Source: an uncultured Muribaculum sp.
GTDB lineage: Bacteria; Bacteroidota; Bacteroidia; Bacteroidales; Muribaculaceae
Assembly: GCA_910587665.1 (NCBI GenBank)
Contig: CAJUMZ010000012.1
Span: 18,587-82,586, forward strand
DNA: 64,000 bases
Direction: 5' to 3'
Shown: piece after piece, positions 52,692 through 62,310 of the stretch
How the letters are laid out: every line of letters begins with the position of its first letter
How positions within the stretch are numbered: position 1 is the stretch's first letter
Notes under the pieces: generated by a model
What the model was told of the DNA's origin: nothing
Database searches by the model: none
The model's input: only the letters and a program-made list of their open reading frames with translations
Translations under genes and position numbers: made by a program

Positions 52692-54845
52692 TTAAAGTTT
52701 GATTTTATCATGCAATCTTATGTCGGTTGAAGAAGCGCCCACCCTTATACCGACTTCAGTACCTTCGGGAATACCGTAATTTCGAGCCGTCTCATTCCAG
52801 TCGCCTGTATCGGCCAGCGGCATGACAAACCGTATTTTTTCGTTTTTACCGGCTTCAACAGCCACCCTGCGGAAAGATTTCAGTTTGTAGGTCATTCCGT
52901 TGTCAAATGAAAGATAGAGTTGCGCCACCTCTTCTCCATCACGGTCGCCCGTGTTTGAGAGACTGAATTCCACCACTAGGTTTCCATCCTCTTTAGTCGA
53001 GACAATGTCGCTATAAGCAAAATCAGTATAACTCAGCCCGTGACCAAACGGATACAATGGGCGATTCTTATTATAAATATATGTGTGACCGTTACGTATG
53101 TCATAATCCATCATAGGCGGAAGATCCATTATGTCGGCAACCCATGTCTGGGTAGTCCTTCCGGCAGGATTCACATCACCGAATATCACATCGGCCACCC
53201 CATTGCCCTGTTCCTGCGAGCAATGGGTTACATGCAGGATAGAAGGAAGATTGTCGTTGCACCAATTTATAGCATATGGGAAACTGCTTACTAAAAGAAG
53301 TACCGTATTGGGGTTGGCGGCATATATCTGACGTATCATATCCTCGTCCGGCAACACCAGCGACCTGCGGTCGACTGCTTCCCTGCCATCGGAAGGCACA
53401 GGACAGAAAAACCAGTCGCGTTTGGTTCCGTAAGGATGATTACCTGTACATACTATTGCCACATCGGCATCTCTCGCAAGTTCTTGGGCAATATCCATAC
53501 GGTTGTCAGGAGCGTAAGTAACTTCAATTCCCGATCCGGCCACAGCATTTTTTATTCCGTCGAGTATCGTCACCTCATAAGGAGGCATACCGCTGTACCA
53601 GTCTTGCACGATATTATTGGCATAAGGACCGATCAAGGCGATCTTCTTAACCTTGTTCTTGTCAAGCGGTAAAAGCGGATTGCTGCCTTCAATAGGAGCA
53701 TTCTTAAGCAAGACAACCGATTTAGCAGTTGCCTCACGTGCAAGAGATTTCGCATAATCAGTCATGAATGGAGCCGGCACACCGGACTCTTTTCCTATTG
53801 CCAAGTATGGATTTGCAGAATTTTCACCATCAAGCAGACCAAGCTTTAACGCCACTTTCAGATTGCCCCTTATCGCACGATCGATGTCAGCTTCAATGAC
53901 AAGCCCCGAAGCTAAGGCTTCCTCGATTTCCTCCTTATACCGGTCAAGGAATTGTCCGGTCGTGGCCTTTACGATGGCTGCTGCACCTTCGGCACGCGTC
54001 GGGAATCGCTTATGGGCAGTGACAAGCAGACCAAGCGCACCGCCATCGGTACAGATTATGCCGTCATTACCCCACTCTTTCCGTGTGATACTGTCGAGAC
54101 ACGGATGGATCGCCATCGGCGTGCCGTTCCAGCTGTTGTATGCAGCCATAAATGCCCGCGAACCGCCCTCCGTTATACCTTTATAAAAAGGATAGGCATA
54201 ATAGTCGCGGAAGAGAGCATTGTCAAAATTTGAGGACGAACTGTCCCTGCCAAATTCATTGCTATTGGCAAGAAAATGCTTCATAAGTGCCGACGTTTTC
54301 CAATAACGCGGATGCTCGCCTTGCAATCCCTTAATTTTAGCCACGGTCATTACAGCCGTCAGATAGGGATCCTCGCCGAAACTCTCTTCAGTCCTCCCCC
54401 ATCTCGGATCACGGGCAAGATCGGCATTAGGTGCCCTCATGACAAGAATCCCGCGAGAAGCGCTGTCATGTTGCGAATAATAACGTGCCTCATCCGCGAC
54501 ATGCGATGCAATACGCCTTATCAACTCAGGATCCCATGTCTCGCCAAGTCCGTAAGCCTGCGGAAAAATTGTCGTAGGTATGGTGTCGGGATGCTCTTTG
54601 CCCGGACCGCTTAATGAAAGACCGTGCAGACCTTCTACTTGTACACAATGAGGTATGCCGAGTCTCGGCACTCCGAGATTGGTCGACAACAGGCTTATTT
54701 TCTCTTCGAGAGTCAACTCTTTGAGAAGCAGTTCTACACGCTCGTCATCATTCAAGATTGTATCTTGAAACGCATAGTCCTTGGCCTGAATCTCTGTACA
54801 TATAAATGACAGAAAAAGTAATGTGAAGAATTTCTTGATGTGCAT
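52692..54845 (-). CDS. Secreted GH3 glycosidase (second copy)
   Basis: A 717-residue GH3 enzyme with a signal peptide (F-F-T-L-L-F-L-S-F-I-C-T-E-I-Q-A). It has R-D-P-R-W-G-R-T-E-E-S-F-G-E-D-P-Y, M-K-H-F-L-A-N-S-N, and the nucleophile D267 in I-I-C-T-D-G-G-A-L. C-T-D-G-G replaces the V-Y-S-D-W of the GH3 at 33.3 kb, so the two belong to different subgroups and probably cut different substrates. The alpha/beta domain (S-V-V-L-L-K-N-A-P-I) and the fibronectin-III-like tail (Y-P-F-G-H-G-L-S-Y-T-D-F) are complete. Confidence 0.9.
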   Translation of the reverse strand: MHIKKFFTLLFLSFICTEIQAKDYAFQDTILNDDERVELLLKELTLEEKISLLSTNLGVPRLGIPHCVQVEGLHGLSLSGPGKEHPDTIPTTIFPQAYGLGETWDPELIRRIASHVADEARYYSQHDSASRGILVMRAPNADLARDPRWGRTEESFGEDPYLTAVMTVAKIKGLQGEHPRYWKTSALMKHFLANSNEFGRDSSSSNFDNALFRDYYAYPFYKGITEGGSRAFMAAYNSWNGTPMAIHPCLDSITRKEWGNDGIICTDGGALGLLVTAHKRFPTRAEGAAAIVKATTGQFLDRYKEEIEEALASGLVIEADIDRAIRGNLKVALKLGLLDGENSANPYLAIGKESGVPAPFMTDYAKSLAREATAKSVVLLKNAPIEGSNPLLPLDKNKVKKIALIGPYANNIVQDWYSGMPPYEVTILDGIKNAVAGSGIEVTYAPDNRMDIAQELARDADVAIVCTGNHPYGTKRDWFFCPVPSDGREAVDRRSLVLPDEDMIRQIYAANPNTVLLLVSSFPYAINWCNDNLPSILHVTHCSQEQGNGVADVIFGDVNPAGRTTQTWVADIMDLPPMMDYDIRNGHTYIYNKNRPLYPFGHGLSYTDFAYSDIVSTKEDGNLVVEFSLSNTGDRDGEEVAQLYLSFDNGMTYKLKSFRRVAVEAGKNEKIRFVMPLADTGDWNETARNYGIPEGTEVGIRVGASSTDIRLHDKIKL

Positions 54846-54863
54846 ATCATGGATAAATATCTA

Positions 54864-54902
54864 CAAATATACGGCTTAATTTAAGAAAAGTGATTATCTT
54901 TG
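54864..54902. promoter_or_regulatory. Divergent -7 boxes of GH3 and efp
   Basis: Minus strand TATATTTG (54871-54864) for GH3; plus strand TATCTTTG (54895-54902) for efp. The leaders are about 12 nt and 60 nt. Confidence 0.6.
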
Positions 54903-54970
54903 CACTGAAATTTGGAAAACTATTTTTGCTTTTCAATCTATACGGAATACAAAAAACGATATAATCTTTT

Positions 54971-55546
54971 ATGGCAACAACTGCAGATTTTAAAAACGGA
55001 ATGTGCCTCGACATCGACGGCAACTACTATTTTATCGTAGAATTTCTTCATGTAAAACCTGGCAAGGGTCCGGCTTTCGTTCGCACCAAACTTAAAAACG
55101 TAAAGACCGGAAGAATCCTTGACAAGACATGGAACTCAGGCGTAAAGGTGGAAGAGGTACGTATCGAGCGTCGCCCCTATCAGTATCTTTACAAAGATGA
55201 CATGGGATATAACTTCATGCACACCGAGACTTTCGAGCAGGTGGCTATTCCCGGTGAAAGCATCGACGGAGTACAGTTCCTTAAGGAAGGTGATATCTGT
55301 GAGGCTATGGTTCATGCCGCTTCCGACACTATCCTTACCTGCGAGATGCCTACAAGCGTTGTACTTGAAATTACATATACCGAGCCGGGCATGAAGGGCG
55401 ACACAGCCACTAACACCCTTAAGCCTGCCACTGTTGAGACCGGTGCTGAAGTACGTGTCCCGCTTTTCTGCGAGACCGGCGACAAAGTGCGCATCGACAC
55501 CCGTGACGGCTCTTATGTTGAACGAGTTGAACGTGCAAAAGCTTAA
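54971..55546 (+). CDS. efp: Elongation factor P
   Basis: A 191-residue three-domain EF-P that relieves ribosome stalling at polyproline. The KOW-like domain I carries K32 in [10 protein letters not shown] at the site that contacts the peptidyl transferase centre. The C-terminal domain has the signature [14 protein letters not shown] Lys at the tip means lysine-type modification is possible, but no modifying enzyme gene is nearby. Confidence 0.96.
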   Translation: MATTADFKNGMCLDIDGNYYFIVEFLHVKPGKGPAFVRTKLKNVKTGRILDKTWNSGVKVEEVRIERRPYQYLYKDDMGYNFMHTETFEQVAIPGESIDGVQFLKEGDICEAMVHAASDTILTCEMPTSVVLEITYTEPGMKGDTATNTLKPATVETGAEVRVPLFCETGDKVRIDTRDGSYVERVERAKA

Positions 55547-55571
55547 CCGCAACAAAAGAGACAAACTTTAT

Positions 55572-55603
55572 AGAGCCGTTTCTCACAGAGAGCGGCTCTT
55601 TTA
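55572..55603 (+). terminator. efp terminator
   Basis: AGAGCCG (55572-55578) pairs with CGGCTCT (55593-55599), with inner pairing of TTCTC and GAGA, then TTTT. Confidence 0.85.
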
Positions 55604-55667
55604 GTTGACATGTCATTGAACTTTCGGATGTTTAAAGTAATTATATAGTTATTATCTTTCATTCATT

Positions 55668-56876
55668 ATGAACATAAAGGAAATAATCGAGGGAATTTAC
55701 TTCGTAGGCGTCAACGACCGCACCACCCATCGCTTTGAAGCGTTGTGGCCGATCCCGCTCGGTGTAAGCTATAACTCATATATAGTAAAGGGAAAGACAA
55801 AGACGGCCCTCATTGACGGAGTTGAGATCAGTGAATGTGACAAGTTGCGCGACAATATCGAATCTATACTTGGCGCCGGCATAGCACCCGACTACCTGGT
55901 AATAAACCATATGGAGCCGGATCATTCCGGATCGATCAAGGTACTTCGCAGCTTTTTCCCTGAAATGACCATTGTCGGAAATGCCAAGACCCTTGAAATG
56001 GTTAAAGGATTTTACGGAATTGACGACAACACCCGGAAAGTTGCCGACGGTGAAACTATAGATCTTGGAGATGTCAGCCTTACATTCAAGATCACCCCCA
56101 TGGTTCATTGGCCCGAGACAATGATGACATATGTAGAAGAAAAAGCAACTATATTTTCAGGGGACGCTTTCGGATGTTTCGGAGCGCTTAACGGCGGCAT
56201 TGTAGACAGCGAGACAGACATTGAACCTTTTATACCCGAAATGTACCGGTATTATTCCAATATTGTCGGGAAGTACGGAATTTTCGTACAAAAAGCGATT
56301 GCAAAGCTATCATCGTTGAAAATAGACTATATCTGCCCCACCCATGGCCCTGTATGGCATGACGAGATAAGACGTATCGGCTCAATTTATGACAGATTAA
56401 GTCGTTATGAAGGAGAAAACGGCGTGACAATCGTCTACGGCTCGATGTATGGCAACACGGAGGAAATGGCGGAGGTAATAGCCACGCGTCTTGCCGAACG
56501 CGGAATAAAAACAATAAAGATGCACAATGTAAGTAAATCTGACCCGTCTTACATCATAAGCGATATATTCCGATATAAAGGACTTGTAATCGGTGCGCCC
56601 ACATATTCAAATACTCTTTTCCCGCCGGTAGAAAGTATATTGAATGCCATAAAGACACGTGAACTCAAAAACCGCGTGATTGGAACATTCGGGTCATATA
56701 CATGGGCTCCGCAGGCTGTAAAGCGCATCAATCAAATGCTTGAAGATGCAAAACTGTATACTTCTGATGTCATATCGGTCGAAACGAAGCAAGCGCCCAC
56801 TGCAGCCACAATAACCGACTGCCGAGCACTTGCCGATGCTATCGCCAACCAACTGTCAGCCGATGATCCCTCTTGA
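55668..56876 (+). CDS. Flavodiiron protein (FprA-type O2/NO reductase)
   Basis: A 402-residue class A flavodiiron protein. The metallo-beta-lactamase-like half (1-250) carries the diiron ligands in N-H-M-E-P-D-H-S-G, W-P-E-T-M-M, S-G-D-A-F-G and P-T-H-G-P. The flavodoxin-like half starts V-T-I-V-Y-G-S-M-Y-G-N-T-E-E-M. No rubredoxin domain is attached. It scavenges O2 or NO in the cytoplasm of anaerobes. A near-consensus -7 box TATCTTTC (55653-55660) lies just before the ATG. Confidence 0.93.
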   Translation: MNIKEIIEGIYFVGVNDRTTHRFEALWPIPLGVSYNSYIVKGKTKTALIDGVEISECDKLRDNIESILGAGIAPDYLVINHMEPDHSGSIKVLRSFFPEMTIVGNAKTLEMVKGFYGIDDNTRKVADGETIDLGDVSLTFKITPMVHWPETMMTYVEEKATIFSGDAFGCFGALNGGIVDSETDIEPFIPEMYRYYSNIVGKYGIFVQKAIAKLSSLKIDYICPTHGPVWHDEIRRIGSIYDRLSRYEGENGVTIVYGSMYGNTEEMAEVIATRLAERGIKTIKMHNVSKSDPSYIISDIFRYKGLVIGAPTYSNTLFPPVESILNAIKTRELKNRVIGTFGSYTWAPQAVKRINQMLEDAKLYTSDVISVETKQAPTAATITDCRALADAIANQLSADDPS

Positions 56877-57444
56877 ATATCACCCCTTCGAGCCATATAC
56901 CCCGCCAAACGCCAAAATACTTATCATGGGGACATTTCCCCCGAAAAAAGAGCGTTGGTCAATGGATTTTTATTATCCTAACCGGATAAATGACTTCTGG
57001 AGGATAATGGGCATAATTTTCTATGGAGACAAGGATTATCTTTATGACTCGGATACGCGCACATTCAAGCTTCCACTCATAAAAGCGATGCTCGATGAAA
57101 AGGGCATCGCCCTAAATGATACGGGGCATGCGGTAAGACGTCTCAAGGATAATGCCTCCGACAAGTACCTTGAGATAATAGAGCCTGTGCCGCTGATGGA
57201 TGTACTTGCCAGAATTCCGCAGTGCCGTGCACTCGCCACAACCGGAGAAAAAGCAGGCGAGACACTTGCTTCCATCACCGATACGGTATCGCCCAAAATC
57301 GGGGAATCGGTTTTCACAAGATTGAGTGACGGACGTGAAGTGGAGATATTCAGAATGCCTTCTACTTCGCGAGCCTATCCGCTTTCTATTGACAAAAAAG
57401 CGGCTTATTATGCAAAAATGCTGCATCAAATAGGAATCTTTTAG
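56863..57444 (+). CDS. Uracil-DNA glycosylase superfamily protein
   Basis: A 193-residue protein with the superfamily's two motifs: I-L-I-M-G-T-F-P-P-K near the N-terminus (motif 1 without the canonical D-P-Y) and M-P-S-T-S-R-A-Y-P near the C-terminus (motif 2 region). It looks nearest to the MUG/HDG-like group that acts on deaminated bases, but the exact class is uncertain. ATG at 56863 overlaps the flavodiiron stop by 14 bp; an earlier ATG at 56830 is less likely. Confidence 0.65.
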   Translation: MIPLEYHPFEPYTPPNAKILIMGTFPPKKERWSMDFYYPNRINDFWRIMGIIFYGDKDYLYDSDTRTFKLPLIKAMLDEKGIALNDTGHAVRRLKDNASDKYLEIIEPVPLMDVLARIPQCRALATTGEKAGETLASITDTVSPKIGESVFTRLSDGREVEIFRMPSTSRAYPLSIDKKAAYYAKMLHQIGIF

Positions 57445-57463
57445 GATTTTCTTGATGAGAAAA

Positions 57464-57494
57464 TTGCTTTTTAAGAGTTTATTGACTAATTTTG
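57464..57494 (+). promoter_or_regulatory. dedA-rpe promoter
   Basis: TTG (57464-57466), 20 bp, TAATTTTG (57487-57494). It supports the ATG at 57523 rather than the TTG at 57505. Confidence 0.7.
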
Positions 57495-57522
57495 AAACGA
57501 AATTTTGCCTGTAAAAAAGGAT

Positions 57523-58209
57523 ATGTTTGACTTGATTACACTTGCTATATTTGATCCCGCCGATATCATGAAGCAATTTCTGACAGCCGACGGGGCAACG
57601 GTATATCTGCTTGTATTCTTATTTATGATAATCGAGAGTTCATTTATCCCTTTCCCTTCGGAAGTGATAGTGCCCCCGGCAGCATATCTTGCATGTACCA
57701 AAGGCGACGTCAACATTGTCGCAGTAGTCCTTATCGCCACTGCGGGAGCAATTGCAGGTGCCCTCATTAACTATTATCTCTCTGTATGGATAGGTCGACC
57801 GATCGTATATAAATTTGCCAACAGCCGCTTCGGTCATGCGTGTCTCATTAACGAGACAAAAGTCAGAAATGCGGAAGAGTATTTTGACCGTCACGGAGCC
57901 ATATCGACATTTATAGGCCGGCTTATCCCTGCGGTGAGGCAACTGATATCAATACCGGCGGGACTCGCAAGAATGAATATCGGTAAATTCATAATATTCA
58001 CCGGACTCGGTGCGATGGTTTGGAACTGTGTGCTTGCCGCACTTGGATACTGGCTCGGCACTATAGTCCCTCAAGAGCAACTATTTGCCAAGGTCGAGGA
58101 GTATAATGAATACCTAACCTATATCGGACTTGGCATAGGCGTAGCATGCCTGCTTTACATACTCTATAATTTTTTTAAGCCCAAGAAACCGGCAAATCCA
58201 ACAGTATAA
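57523..58209 (+). CDS. DedA-family membrane protein
   Basis: A 228-residue VTT/DedA protein with the family's E-S-S-F-I-P-F-P-S-E-V-I-V-P re-entrant motif, G-A-L-I-N-Y-Y-L-S, and F-I-G-R-L-I-P-A-V-R-Q-L-I-S-I-P-A-G with the key Arg residues. Some DedA proteins flip undecaprenyl phosphate or phospholipids; the role of this one is not known. rpe begins 24 bp after its stop. Confidence 0.9.
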   Translation: MFDLITLAIFDPADIMKQFLTADGATVYLLVFLFMIIESSFIPFPSEVIVPPAAYLACTKGDVNIVAVVLIATAGAIAGALINYYLSVWIGRPIVYKFANSRFGHACLINETKVRNAEEYFDRHGAISTFIGRLIPAVRQLISIPAGLARMNIGKFIIFTGLGAMVWNCVLAALGYWLGTIVPQEQLFAKVEEYNEYLTYIGLGIGVACLLYILYNFFKPKKPANPTV

Positions 58210-58233
58210 CCAATCTACACAATATATATCATC

Positions 58234-58878
58234 ATGCTCGTAGCACCATCACTTCTTTCATCCGACTTCGGCAATCTCCAAAATGAGATTGAAATGCTTA
58301 ATTCAAGTGAAGCAGATTATCTGCATCTTGACATTATGGACGGAGTATTTGTTCCAAACATAACATTTGGTTTCCCGGTCATAAAAGCGATCAATGCCGT
58401 GTCGACAATTCCTATCGACGCTCATCTCATGATAGTCGAGCCTCAGAAATATATCTCACAAATAAGAGACTGCGGAGCAGAAATAACAACGGTTCATGTT
58501 GAGGCTTGCACCCACATATACCGTGTCGTGCAGCTTATCCGTCAAGCCGGAATGAAAGTTGGTGTAGCAATCAACCCCGGAACTCCGGTATCTGCACTCG
58601 AAGATGTGATTACCGATGTTGACCTTGTGTTGATGATGTCGGTTAATCCCGGATTCGGAGGACAGTCATTCATAAAAAACACGCTTCCCAAAGTCGCTCG
58701 TCTGAAAAAACTTATAACTGAATCGGATTCTCATGCCATCATATCGGTAGACGGAGGCATCAACGCCCATACCGGTGCTTTGCTGTCACAATACGGCATA
58801 GACATGCTTGTAGCAGGAAGCTATGTATTTAACGCTCCGGATCCGCATCACGCAATCCGTACCCTGAAGTCTCTTTAA
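58234..58878 (+). CDS. rpe: Ribulose-phosphate 3-epimerase
   Basis: A 214-residue TIM barrel of the pentose phosphate pathway that interconverts ribulose-5-P and xylulose-5-P. It has A-P-S-L-L-S-S-D-F, L-D-I-M-D-G-V-F-V-P-N (metal Asp), D-A-H-L-M-I (metal His), M-S-V-N-P-G-F-G-G-Q (phosphate/lid) and V-D-G-G-I (second Asp). Co-transcribed with dedA by spacing. Confidence 0.96.
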   Translation: MLVAPSLLSSDFGNLQNEIEMLNSSEADYLHLDIMDGVFVPNITFGFPVIKAINAVSTIPIDAHLMIVEPQKYISQIRDCGAEITTVHVEACTHIYRVVQLIRQAGMKVGVAINPGTPVSALEDVITDVDLVLMMSVNPGFGGQSFIKNTLPKVARLKKLITESDSHAIISVDGGINAHTGALLSQYGIDMLVAGSYVFNAPDPHHAIRTLKSL

Positions 58879-58910
58879 CGATTATTCACCATTCTGTTTC
58901 ATCAGGGATC

Positions 58911-58969
58911 TTGAAAAAGACCTCGGGTTATCGTATCTTTGTAGTTACATTTTTATAATGTAACTACAA
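58911..58969 (+). promoter_or_regulatory. ftsK promoter with 12-bp palindrome at the start site
   Basis: TTG (58911-58913), 20 bp, TATCTTTG (58934-58941). A perfect 12-bp inverted repeat TTGTAGTTACAT / ATGTAACTACAA (58939-58950 with 58958-58969) begins inside the -7 box and spans the expected transcription start. It could be an operator or a 5' hairpin of the mRNA. Confidence 0.7.
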
Positions 58970-59008
58970 TCATTTTTATACCTGCAATAAGCAATCATAC
59001 TATACATT

Positions 59009-61633
59009 ATGTCCTATAATTTTGATCCCGATGCACTTGACCGAGAATATGCCCGTCGCCAGGCGGAAAGCAACAAGGCTGGCACACCTGACCAACAAGC
59101 ACCCAAACCGCGTGCGACAGCCAATAAACCCAAGAAAAATAGCATAAAGCAACCAATAGCCTTAATAAGATTCTTTAAGGACAGGCGTACTAAGATGTTT
59201 GCCGGTATAGCGCTTGTGCTGTGGTCGGCATATCTGCTTGTGTCGGCTGTCTCATACTTTGCGACAGGCAGCGACGATCAAAGTATCGTTATAAACAACA
59301 CTGTAGGCAAGATGGCTGAAAATCCGTCGGATGTAGAAAATTTCGGTGGCGCTTTCGGTGCTTACCTGTCACAAAATTTTATATCCAATGGTCTTGGCAT
59401 AGGATCATTTGTGTTGATTTATTATTTCTTTGCGGTAGGCATGTCGTTGCTTAACCGACATAAGAAGCTGTCTTTCTGGTTTCTCACGATGAGATGTCTT
59501 ATTCTCGCAATAACAATGTCGGTCGTGACCGGACTTGTGACATATAAAGCTGACTCATGGTTCTATTGGGGCGGCGTACACGGATATGAAGTAAACAGTT
59601 ACTTGATAGCCCACACAGGTGTGTTCGGGGCGATGATGGTAAGTATTTTGCTTATCGGGCTTGTGATGTCAATTTATCTCAATGAACTGCGTAAGGTATA
59701 TGTGGCCTATCGACGAAGAGTCAACAGGCATCGCGCAAAGGTTGCCGCCGAACGTGCCGCCAAGGAGGAAGAGCGCAGGAAGATCGAGCAGACATTGAAA
59801 GAATCGGCCGATATGGTTGACGGCAAGCAACAGGAAGACCCCAATGATAATGAAAATGCAGGCGAGGAAGTTGCTCCGGCACGAATATATGTAGATGATT
59901 CGCTTGACGCCCTTATGGATGGCGAAGAGGAGGATTATGTAACGGAAACACACCGGGAATCGCCTGTAGCGACAAATGGAGTTACAGTTACACCCCAGGA
60001 TAAGGTACACGAGCCTGAAACCACAGAGAATAATGCTGTTATATTAGAAGAAGAACCCGTCGCTGCTCAGGAAGAAGTAGGGCTTACGGTAAACGTAAAC
60101 AGCGTTGAAAAAGCGGAATCTATTGAAACCAACGTATATGATCCGACTGCCGAACTGCCAAGATTTCACTTCCCTCCGATAGAATTGCTGTCAGAGATGA
60201 AAAACGACAATGTCAGTGTAGACGAGCAGGAAATGGAGGAAAACAAGCAGCGTATAACCGCCACGCTCTCCAACTATGGCATATCTATAAATTCAATCGA
60301 AGCGACTGTCGGACCGACAGTCACCCTATATAAAATCATACCGACCGAAGGTACCAGAATTTCTAAAATAAAGGGACTTGAAGATGATATCGCCCTTAAC
60401 CTTGCCGCGCTTGGCATACGTATCATTGCCCCCATACCCGGTGAAGGAGCCATAGGTATCGAAGTGCCGAACAAAGACCCTCAGATGGTGCCGATGCGCT
60501 CAATCATTACATCAAAGAAATTTCAGGAATGTCGCTACGAGCTCCCGATGGCGATGGGTCTTACCATCTCCAAGGATGTTCTGATTGCCGATCTCGCCAA
60601 AATGCCTCACGTTCTTGTCGCAGGAGCTACAGGCCAGGGTAAATCTGTCGGACTCAATGCAATAATCACATCTCTGCTATATAAGAAGCATCCGTCGGAG
60701 CTTAAATTTGTGCTTGTCGACCCCAAAAAGGTAGAGTTCAGCCTTTACGCTCGTCTTGAACGCCATTACCTTGCCAAACTACCTGACGAGGAGGAGCCGA
60801 TAATCACTAATACATCAAAGGTTGTAGCTACGCTTAACTCCCTTTGTGTCGAGATGGACAACCGCTACGCTTTGCTGAAAGACGCTAATGTCAGAAACAT
60901 CAAGGAGTATAATGCGAAGTTTATCCAACGTCGCCTCAATCCGGAAAAAGGTCACCGCTTCCTACCCTACATCGTGATAATAATCGATGAGTTTGGCGAC
61001 TTGATGATCACAGCAGGAAAGGAAGTCGAGACTCCGATCACGCGTATCGCACAACTGGCGCGAGCAGTCGGCATGCATATGATTCTTGCGACCCAGCGCC
61101 CGTCGACCAATGTGATCACAGGTATCATCAAGGCAAACTTCCCCGGTCGTATCGCATTCCGTGTATCACAGATGGTAGACAGCCGCACTATCCTTGACCG
61201 TCCGGGAGCCAACCAGCTTATCGGTAAAGGAGACATGCTTTTCTCTCACAATGGTGAAATGGATCGTGTGCAATGTGCATTTATCAGCACGGAAGAAGCC
61301 GAGGCCATATGCGACTCAATTGACGAACAAGTGGGCTATCCTTCAGCTTACTATCTGCCTGATTATATACCGGAGGCCGACGGTGCAGGGTCGATCGGCT
61401 CGATTAACGATCTCGACCCGCTGTTTAAAGAGGCGGCACAATTTGTGGTAAGCAGCAACACTGCTTCCACATCGTCGCTACAACGCCGCTACTCAATAGG
61501 CTATAACCGCGCAGGCAAAATAATGGACCAGCTTGAGGCAAAAGGAATTGTAGGTCCTGCATCGGGAGCAAAGCCGCGCAATGTGCTTGTAGACTCACTG
61601 ACGCTTGAGCGTATGCTGGAAAATGAACAATAA
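59009..61633 (+). CDS. ftsK: DNA translocase FtsK/SpoIIIE
   Basis: An 874-residue chromosome-segregation motor at the division septum. Four N-terminal membrane segments lie at about 65-230, then a charged linker rich in Glu (about 240-390). The RecA-like motor has Walker A G-A-T-G-Q-G-K545-S-V and Walker B I-I-I-D-E-F-G-D-L. The C-terminal winged-helix gamma domain (S-S-L-Q-R-R-Y-S-I-G-Y-N-R-A-G-K-I-M) reads KOPS-type sequences. The gap of 26 bp to lolA suggests an operon. Confidence 0.96.
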   Translation: MSYNFDPDALDREYARRQAESNKAGTPDQQAPKPRATANKPKKNSIKQPIALIRFFKDRRTKMFAGIALVLWSAYLLVSAVSYFATGSDDQSIVINNTVGKMAENPSDVENFGGAFGAYLSQNFISNGLGIGSFVLIYYFFAVGMSLLNRHKKLSFWFLTMRCLILAITMSVVTGLVTYKADSWFYWGGVHGYEVNSYLIAHTGVFGAMMVSILLIGLVMSIYLNELRKVYVAYRRRVNRHRAKVAAERAAKEEERRKIEQTLKESADMVDGKQQEDPNDNENAGEEVAPARIYVDDSLDALMDGEEEDYVTETHRESPVATNGVTVTPQDKVHEPETTENNAVILEEEPVAAQEEVGLTVNVNSVEKAESIETNVYDPTAELPRFHFPPIELLSEMKNDNVSVDEQEMEENKQRITATLSNYGISINSIEATVGPTVTLYKIIPTEGTRISKIKGLEDDIALNLAALGIRIIAPIPGEGAIGIEVPNKDPQMVPMRSIITSKKFQECRYELPMAMGLTISKDVLIADLAKMPHVLVAGATGQGKSVGLNAIITSLLYKKHPSELKFVLVDPKKVEFSLYARLERHYLAKLPDEEEPIITNTSKVVATLNSLCVEMDNRYALLKDANVRNIKEYNAKFIQRRLNPEKGHRFLPYIVIIIDEFGDLMITAGKEVETPITRIAQLARAVGMHMILATQRPSTNVITGIIKANFPGRIAFRVSQMVDSRTILDRPGANQLIGKGDMLFSHNGEMDRVQCAFISTEEAEAICDSIDEQVGYPSAYYLPDYIPEADGAGSIGSINDLDPLFKEAAQFVVSSNTASTSSLQRRYSIGYNRAGKIMDQLEAKGIVGPASGAKPRNVLVDSLTLERMLENEQ

Positions 61634-61659
61634 CCGCCGGTATGACATTCTAATATATC

Positions 61660-62274
61660 ATGAAGAGAATATTATTTTTAATAGCATCATTCATATTTGC
61701 CGTAGCTTCATTCGCACAAGCGATGAGTGCTTCGCAAGTAATGGACTCTGCGGCAAAGAAGATACGCTCTATGAAGTCGGTGTCGGCTACATATGACATG
61801 ACGGTTGACTCCGAACATATGTCAGGCACACTTGTAATGAGCGCTGATAAATTTCATCTCAGCTCCGACCAGATAATGGCGTGGTATGACGGAAAGACAC
61901 AATGGAGCTACTCGGCCGACACAAATGAGGTCAATATAATTGAGCCGACTCCCGAGGAGCTTGTGGCGATCAATCCGTTTGTGATTATAAGCAGTTTCAA
62001 AAAGTCGTATAAACCTGTACTGCTTAAATCAGAATCAGGCACGTATAAAATACGCCTAACCCCTATCTCGCCGAAAGGCGCGCAGATTACCGAGGCGGTG
62101 ATCACTCTTAACGCCAAAAGCTTTCTGCCGTCATATATATCAATCACTCTTGATTCAGGCAATAAGCTAAATATCAAGGTGAAGTCAATCAAAACAGGGG
62201 TAAACTATCCCCACTCCACTTTTGTTTTTAATAAGAAAATGTTGCCTAAGGCTGAAATAGTCGATCTAAGGTAA
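61660..62274 (+). CDS. lolA: LolA-like outer-membrane lipoprotein carrier
   Basis: A 204-residue periplasmic protein with a signal peptide (I-L-F-L-I-A-S-F-I-F-A-V-A-S-F-A-Q-A). The LolA fold is visible in S-V-S-A-T-Y-D-M-T near the start, G-T-L-V-M-S-A-D-K-F-H-L, M-A-W-Y-D-G-K-T-Q-W-S-Y, and the closing sheet I-S-I-T-L-D-S-G-N-K-L-N-I. It shuttles lipoproteins from the inner to the outer membrane. A LolA gene just after ftsK is also seen in Proteobacteria, so the order may be old. Confidence 0.88.
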   Translation: MKRILFLIASFIFAVASFAQAMSASQVMDSAAKKIRSMKSVSATYDMTVDSEHMSGTLVMSADKFHLSSDQIMAWYDGKTQWSYSADTNEVNIIEPTPEELVAINPFVIISSFKKSYKPVLLKSESGTYKIRLTPISPKGAQITEAVITLNAKSFLPSYISITLDSGNKLNIKVKSIKTGVNYPHSTFVFNKKMLPKAEIVDLR

Positions 62275-62310
62275 CACCTGTAATAGCATAACCTAAATTC
62301 AAATACAAAT

